A stretch of 8,625 nt of DNA from Chloroflexota bacterium. GTDB lineage: Bacteria; Chloroflexota; Anaerolineae; Anaerolineales; JACQED01. Shown in pieces: positions 5,747 to 8,625 of the stretch; position 1 is the first letter of the stretch, and every line of letters starts with the position of its first letter. A program made the position numbers and the translations under genes. Location: contig JACQED010000204.1 of assembly GCA_016200785.1 (NCBI GenBank), positions 1 to 8,625 on the forward strand, read 5' to 3'. The notes below the pieces were generated by a model. The model did not search any database. It was not told the origin of the DNA and worked only from the letters and a program-made list of their open reading frames with translations.

Positions 5747-6799
5747 ATGGATGCAATCAATAGCCTGATTTCAAAATACGCCTACGGCGCGGCAGCCGCC
5801 GCCTTTGCCTTCGGGCTGATCATCGGCCTGCCCCTGCTCGGTTGGTGGCTGTGGCCCGTGCAGTGGACAAACGCCGCGCCGTCTGACCTGACGGCCACGT
5901 ACCAGCGCGAGTACATTCAGCTCGTCGCCGACTCGTTCGCGCTGAACCAGAACGTCGAACTGGCAAAGACGCGCATCAAATACCTCGGCAGCGCCGCGCC
6001 GAACGCCTTGCAGGCCGCCCTGAATTCGACGCAAGGGGCCGACAATCTGCGGATCGTCAACCTGGCAGCCGCAGTCGGGCCGGAGGCTGTGACTGGAGGG
6101 AGTGGGGTCGGAGGCGCGCCGACGAACCCGTTGGCGCGCGTCATTGGCCTGGCGCCGTATGTCTGTGGCGTGATGGTCGTCGTCGCCCTGCTCGGCGGCG
6201 CGGTCTTCTTCGTTCTGCAACGCCGGGGCAAAAGCGGCCCGGACCGCCCGCCATCGTTGAGACAACAGACTCCACAAAGGCAGGCTGCGGCCGCCTCTGC
6301 CGCTGCGCCCCGCACCGACTTCGCCGCGCAGCCGGGCGAGCCGCCAATCGTCCAATTCATGACAACTTATCAGGCAGGCGACGATCTGTACGACGAGTCT
6401 TTCAGCATCGACTCACCCGCCGGCGATTTTCTCGGCGAGTGTGGTGTGGGCATTTCGGAGACGATCGGCGTCGGCGACCCGAAGAAGGTCGCGGCACTAG
6501 AGGTCTGGCTGTTCGACAAGAACGACATTCGCACGGTGACGAACGTGCTGATGAGCGAGCACACGTTCCGCGATGACGGCATCAAGTCGAAACTCTCGGC
6601 CAAGGGCGAGCCGGCGCTGGCGAAGGCCGGCGACACGCTGGTGCTCCAGACGGCGACCTTGCACGTAACGGCGCGGGTGGTCGATATGTCGTACGGCACC
6701 GGCCCTCTGCCGCCCAATTCGTACTTTGACCGCATTACCATCGAACTTGCAGCGTGGCAGAGAGCGCCGGAGGAACAGCCGGTGGCGGCGGAGGCGTGA
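5747..6799 (+). CDS. Unrecognised membrane protein with two transmembrane helices and a C-terminal soluble domain
   Basis: I do not recognise a family for this 350-residue protein. A first hydrophobic helix spans about 13-38 (AAAAAFAFGLIIGLPLLGWW). A segment of about 95 residues follows, with a helical stretch (REYIQLVADSFALNQNVELAKTR without a break of charge) and then a Gly-rich stretch. A second helix spans about 133-157 (CGVMVVVALLGGAVFF) and ends in RRGK, which favours a cytoplasmic C terminus. A disordered Pro/Gln/Ala linker (158-198) leads to a predicted beta-rich domain (200-338) with ALEVWLFDKNDIRT and VLQTATLHVTARV. With both termini inside, the segment between the helices would be extracytoplasmic. 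The ATG has GAAGAGG (5734-5740) six bases upstream. The gene has its own promoter, so it looks separate from topA, and it converges on greA. No enzymatic motif is visible; an envelope or scaffold role is only a guess. Confidence 0.85.
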   Translation: MDAINSLISKYAYGAAAAAFAFGLIIGLPLLGWWLWPVQWTNAAPSDLTATYQREYIQLVADSFALNQNVELAKTRIKYLGSAAPNALQAALNSTQGADNLRIVNLAAAVGPEAVTGGSGVGGAPTNPLARVIGLAPYVCGVMVVVALLGGAVFFVLQRRGKSGPDRPPSLRQQTPQRQAAAASAAAPRTDFAAQPGEPPIVQFMTTYQAGDDLYDESFSIDSPAGDFLGECGVGISETIGVGDPKKVAALEVWLFDKNDIRTVTNVLMSEHTFRDDGIKSKLSAKGEPALAKAGDTLVLQTATLHVTARVVDMSYGTGPLPPNSYFDRITIELAAWQRAPEEQPVAAEA

Positions 6800-6834
6800 A
6801 GAAAAGGGAACTGAGGGCAATGAGGGACATGGGG

Positions 6835-6904
6835 GGAACTCGAAGGAAAAAAAAAGAACTCAGGGAAACACCATTTCCTTGAGTTCTTTCGTTCCCTTCA
6901 GTTC
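6835..6904. repeat. Composite palindrome of GGAACT/GAACTC words in the convergent spacer
   Basis: The inner arms AAAGAACTCAGGGAAA (6853-6868) and TTTCCTTGAGTTCTTT (6874-6889) pair over all 16 positions with one wobble. An outer pair, GGAACT..GAAGG..AA (6835-6848) with TTCCCTTCAGTTCC (6891-6904), extends the dyad with a small bulge. GGGAACTGAGGG-type words also recur further left at 6805-6836. The design resembles the other two spacer palindromes: a short word iterated on one side, its complement on the other. Confidence 0.7.
6847..6889 (-). terminator. Rho-independent terminator of greA, possibly bidirectional
   Basis: Read on the minus strand, GAACTCAAGGAAA pairs with TTTCCCTGAGTTC around a 5-base loop and runs directly into nine T residues (the A-run at 6847-6855). 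This is a textbook terminator located 19 bases after the greA stop codon. Read on the plus strand, the same hairpin is followed only by TTTCGTTCCCTT, so it would be a weaker terminator for the membrane protein gene. Confidence 0.88.
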
Positions 6905-6907
6905 CGA

Positions 6908-7369
6908 TTACTCGATCTTCAGCACTTTGAACACTATCGTCCCGCCCGGCGTTTCGGCTTCGGCGGTGTCCCCCACTCGCTTGCCCATGAGCACTTTGCC
7001 GATGGGCGACTCGTGCGAAATCTTGCCTTCGCGCGGATTGGCTTCCTTCGCCCCGACGAGAATGAACGTCTCCGGATCGGCGCCGGTCTCGACCACTGTC
7101 ACTCGTTGGCCGATGCCGACAGCGTCGTTGCCGCTCCCCTCAGCCACAACCGTCGCGCGGCGCAGAGTCTCTTGCAGTTCCATGATCTTGCCTTCGAGGA
7201 AAGCCTGCTCCTCTTTGGCAGAGATGTAGTCGGCATTCTCCGACAGATCGCCCATCTTGATCGCATCGCGCAGGCGCGCGGCAAGTTCGGTGCGCTTCAC
7301 CGTCGTCAGATGCTCAAGCTCGTGCTTCAGTTTCTTCGCACCGTCAGAGGTCAGAAATATCTCGTCCAC
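6908..7369 (-). CDS. greA: Transcription elongation factor GreA
   Basis: GreA enters the secondary channel of backtracked RNA polymerase and stimulates cleavage of the extruded RNA 3' end. The product has 153 residues. Its N-terminal antiparallel coiled coil (about 1-74) carries the tip sequence GDLSENADYISAKEEQ, whose acidic D41 and E44 fit the catalytic positions of E. coli GreA. The C-terminal FKBP-like domain shows ISHESPIGKVLMGKRVGD and VFKVLKIE. Two in-frame GTG codons occur as GTG ACA GTG. The second (7369-7367) is chosen because GAGAGG (7380-7375) lies 5 bases before it. The first, at 7375, overlaps that Shine-Dalgarno sequence and would add two residues. The gene follows the dGTPase-like gene on the same strand after 117 bases and ends in a strong terminator. 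I found no convincing promoter in the spacer. Confidence 0.96.
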   Translation of the reverse strand: MDEIFLTSDGAKKLKHELEHLTTVKRTELAARLRDAIKMGDLSENADYISAKEEQAFLEGKIMELQETLRRATVVAEGSGNDAVGIGQRVTVVETGADPETFILVGAKEANPREGKISHESPIGKVLMGKRVGDTAEAETPGGTIVFKVLKIE

Positions 7370-7401
7370 TGTCACCTCTCAGGTTCCCCATAACAAAGGT
7401 T

Positions 7402-7472
7402 CTTTACCACGAAGATACCAGGACACGAAGTTGACAATGATTTCTCTGTGTCTTCGTATCTTTGTGATAAAA
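7402..7472. repeat. Imperfect 29-bp palindrome of CACGAAG-type words between the dGTPase-like gene and greA
   Basis: Arms 7402-7430 and 7444-7472 match as reverse complements at 22 of 29 positions, and three of the seven mismatches would still pair as wobbles if the plus strand were transcribed. The loop is 13 bases. The left arm repeats ACCACGAAG and GACACGAAG; the right arm repeats GTGTCTTCG and TCTTTGTG. The words are close to the CACGAAT words of the palindrome after topA. It lies in the leader of greA. Being transcribed from the minus strand, it could fold in the greA leader, but no terminator-like T-run follows. Confidence 0.65.
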
Positions 7473-7486
7473 AGAGTCAGGCAACG

Positions 7487-8625
7487 TCACGGCCTCTCTC
7501 TCGGATCGAACAACTTGGCGTGTTCCTCCAGCGCGTAACGATCGGTCATGCCGGCAATGTAGTCACAGACAACGCGATACAGTTCCTCGTCGGCCAAACG
7601 GGCCTGGACGCTCGCCGGGAGTTGCGCCGGTTCGCGCGTATACGCCTCGAATAGATCGCCGATGATCTTCTCGGCTTTGACCTGCATCCGCACCACGCGG
7701 TAATGGCGGTACATGTTCTGGTAAAGAAATTTCTTCATTTGCCGGTTGCGCGCCGCCATCTCGTCCGAGAAACCGATGACGTTGTGATCGAGGCGCTGAA
7801 TGTCGTCGGGCGACTTCGCGCCGGAGTCGTCAATCCGCCAGCTCGTGGTCTCGACCAGGTCGCGCACCTCCAGCCCGATCAGCCGCCGGATGATCCGGTG
7901 TCGCATCAGATCGCCCCACCCCGTGCCGTCCCAACCGAGGCTCGCCCGGACGTATTGCCACAGGTCGAGGCCGCCGAGGTCGTCGGGCCAAAGCAGTCCC
8001 GACCGCAGTCCGTCGTCGAGGTCGTGCGCGGTATAAGCCAGCTCGTCGGCGGCGTTGGCGATCTGCGCTTCGAGATGGCCGCGCTTATCGGGATCGAAGT
8101 CAGCCGCGTCCGAGATATCGTACTCGGTTTCGTGCTTGACAATGCCTTCGCGCACCTCCCAGGTCAGGTTGAGGCCGGGGAAGTCGGGGAAGCGGCGCTC
8201 CAGTTCCTCGACGATGCGGAGGCTCTGTCGGTTGTGGTCGAAGCCGAGGTGGCCCTGCATCAATTTTGAAAGTGCGACCTCGCCCGAATGGCCGAAGGGC
8301 GGATGGCCCATGTCGTGCGCCAGGCAGATGGCCTCGATCAAGTCCTCGTTAGCGCCGAGCGCGCGGGCGACCGTTCGCCCGATCTGCGCGACTTCCAAAG
8401 TGTGGGTGAGCCGCGTGCGGTAGTAGTCACCCTCGTGATTGACGAAGACCTGGGTCTTGTATTCCAGTCGGCGGAAGGCCGAGGAATGGACGATTCGGTC
8501 CCGGTCTCGCTCGAAGCAGGTGCGGAAGCTGTCCTCGGACTCGTGATGCTTGCGGCCGCGCGAATGGCGGCTGCGCATCGCGTAAGGGGCGAGGTCTCGG
8601 TCCTCGCGACGCTCTTTTTCCTCGC
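7487..8625 (-). CDS. dGTPase-like HD-domain triphosphohydrolase, 5' end beyond the window
   Basis: The family hydrolyses dNTPs, classically dGTP to deoxyguanosine and triphosphate, and helps control nucleotide pools. The reading frame stays open to the window edge. An internal ATG at 8578 exists, but residues upstream of it (DLAPYA before MRS..SRGR) look like the usual family N terminus, so the true start lies outside. Counting from that ATG, the conserved blocks are RDRDRIVHSSAFRRLEYKTQVF, then THTLEV (H59), LAHDMGHPPFGH (H88, D89) and ANAADELAYTAHDLDDG (D178). These form the H..HD..D metal site. The C-terminal helical part ends with EEHAKLFDPRERP. At least 379 residues are present, in line with the shorter dGTPase-like proteins rather than the roughly 500-residue E. 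coli Dgt. The true substrate range cannot be read from sequence. It may be co-transcribed with greA. Confidence 0.93.
   Translation of the reverse strand, partial: EEKERREDRDLAPYAMRSRHSRGRKHHESEDSFRTCFERDRDRIVHSSAFRRLEYKTQVFVNHEGDYYRTRLTHTLEVAQIGRTVARALGANEDLIEAICLAHDMGHPPFGHSGEVALSKLMQGHLGFDHNRQSLRIVEELERRFPDFPGLNLTWEVREGIVKHETEYDISDAADFDPDKRGHLEAQIANAADELAYTAHDLDDGLRSGLLWPDDLGGLDLWQYVRASLGWDGTGWGDLMRHRIIRRLIGLEVRDLVETTSWRIDDSGAKSPDDIQRLDHNVIGFSDEMAARNRQMKKFLYQNMYRHYRVVRMQVKAEKIIGDLFEAYTREPAQLPASVQARLADEELYRVVCDYIAGMTDRYALEEHAKLFDPRERP

Noticed and set aside
4612..5760. Long open frame on the minus strand opposite the topA 3' end
   Set aside because: The opposite strand encodes an unmistakable topoisomerase I with all motifs; this frame shows no recognisable domain.
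7703..8269. Plus-strand open frame opposite the dGTPase-like gene
   Set aside because: It is antisense to conserved HD-domain coding sequence and lacks motifs of its own.
1..8625. Defence, mobile-element or toxin-antitoxin system
   Set aside because: All recognised genes except the Uma2-family gene are housekeeping or metabolic. No transposase, integrase, toxin, Cas or restriction-modification signature was found.

Overview
The window is GC-rich, densely coded bacterial chromosome. Several signs suggest Chloroflexota, probably near Anaerolineae. Topoisomerase I carries a small four-cysteine zinc-binding domain (DUF5679-like) fused to its N terminus, a Uma2-family protein is present, and the spacers hold palindromes built from iterated short words. 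This assignment is inference from gene content; no rRNA or other phylogenetic marker is present.

Layout. Bases 1-841 hold a promoter, a Uma2-family PD-(D/E)XK nuclease-like gene with a coiled-coil tail, and a rho-independent terminator. Bases 848-5523 hold a co-directional plus-strand group: dprA (DNA processing), a mannose-1-phosphate guanylyltransferase gene that overlaps the end of dprA, and topA. The guanylyltransferase is split by an apparent one-base deletion near 2556-2560. Bases 5524-5746 are a spacer with a 35-bp imperfect palindrome and then a good sigma-70-like promoter. Bases 5747-6799 encode a two-helix membrane protein that I do not recognise. Bases 6800-6907 are a convergent spacer holding a hairpin terminator for greA. 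Bases 6908-7369 (minus) are greA. Bases 7370-7486 hold a third palindrome. Bases 7487-8625 (minus) are a dGTPase-like HD hydrolase whose start lies beyond the right edge.

Function. Most genes are housekeeping information-processing genes: DprA loads RecA on incoming single strands, TopA relaxes negative supercoils, GreA rescues stalled RNA polymerase, and the HD protein is a nucleotide-pool enzyme. The sugar-nucleotide gene between dprA and topA is the metabolic outlier; its product would supply GDP-mannose for surface glycans. I see no defence island, prophage, CRISPR array, insertion sequence, tRNA or rRNA. The most unusual material is in the spacers. Three palindromes share one design, and the loop of the first is exactly complementary to the ten bases beginning just after the topA stop codon.
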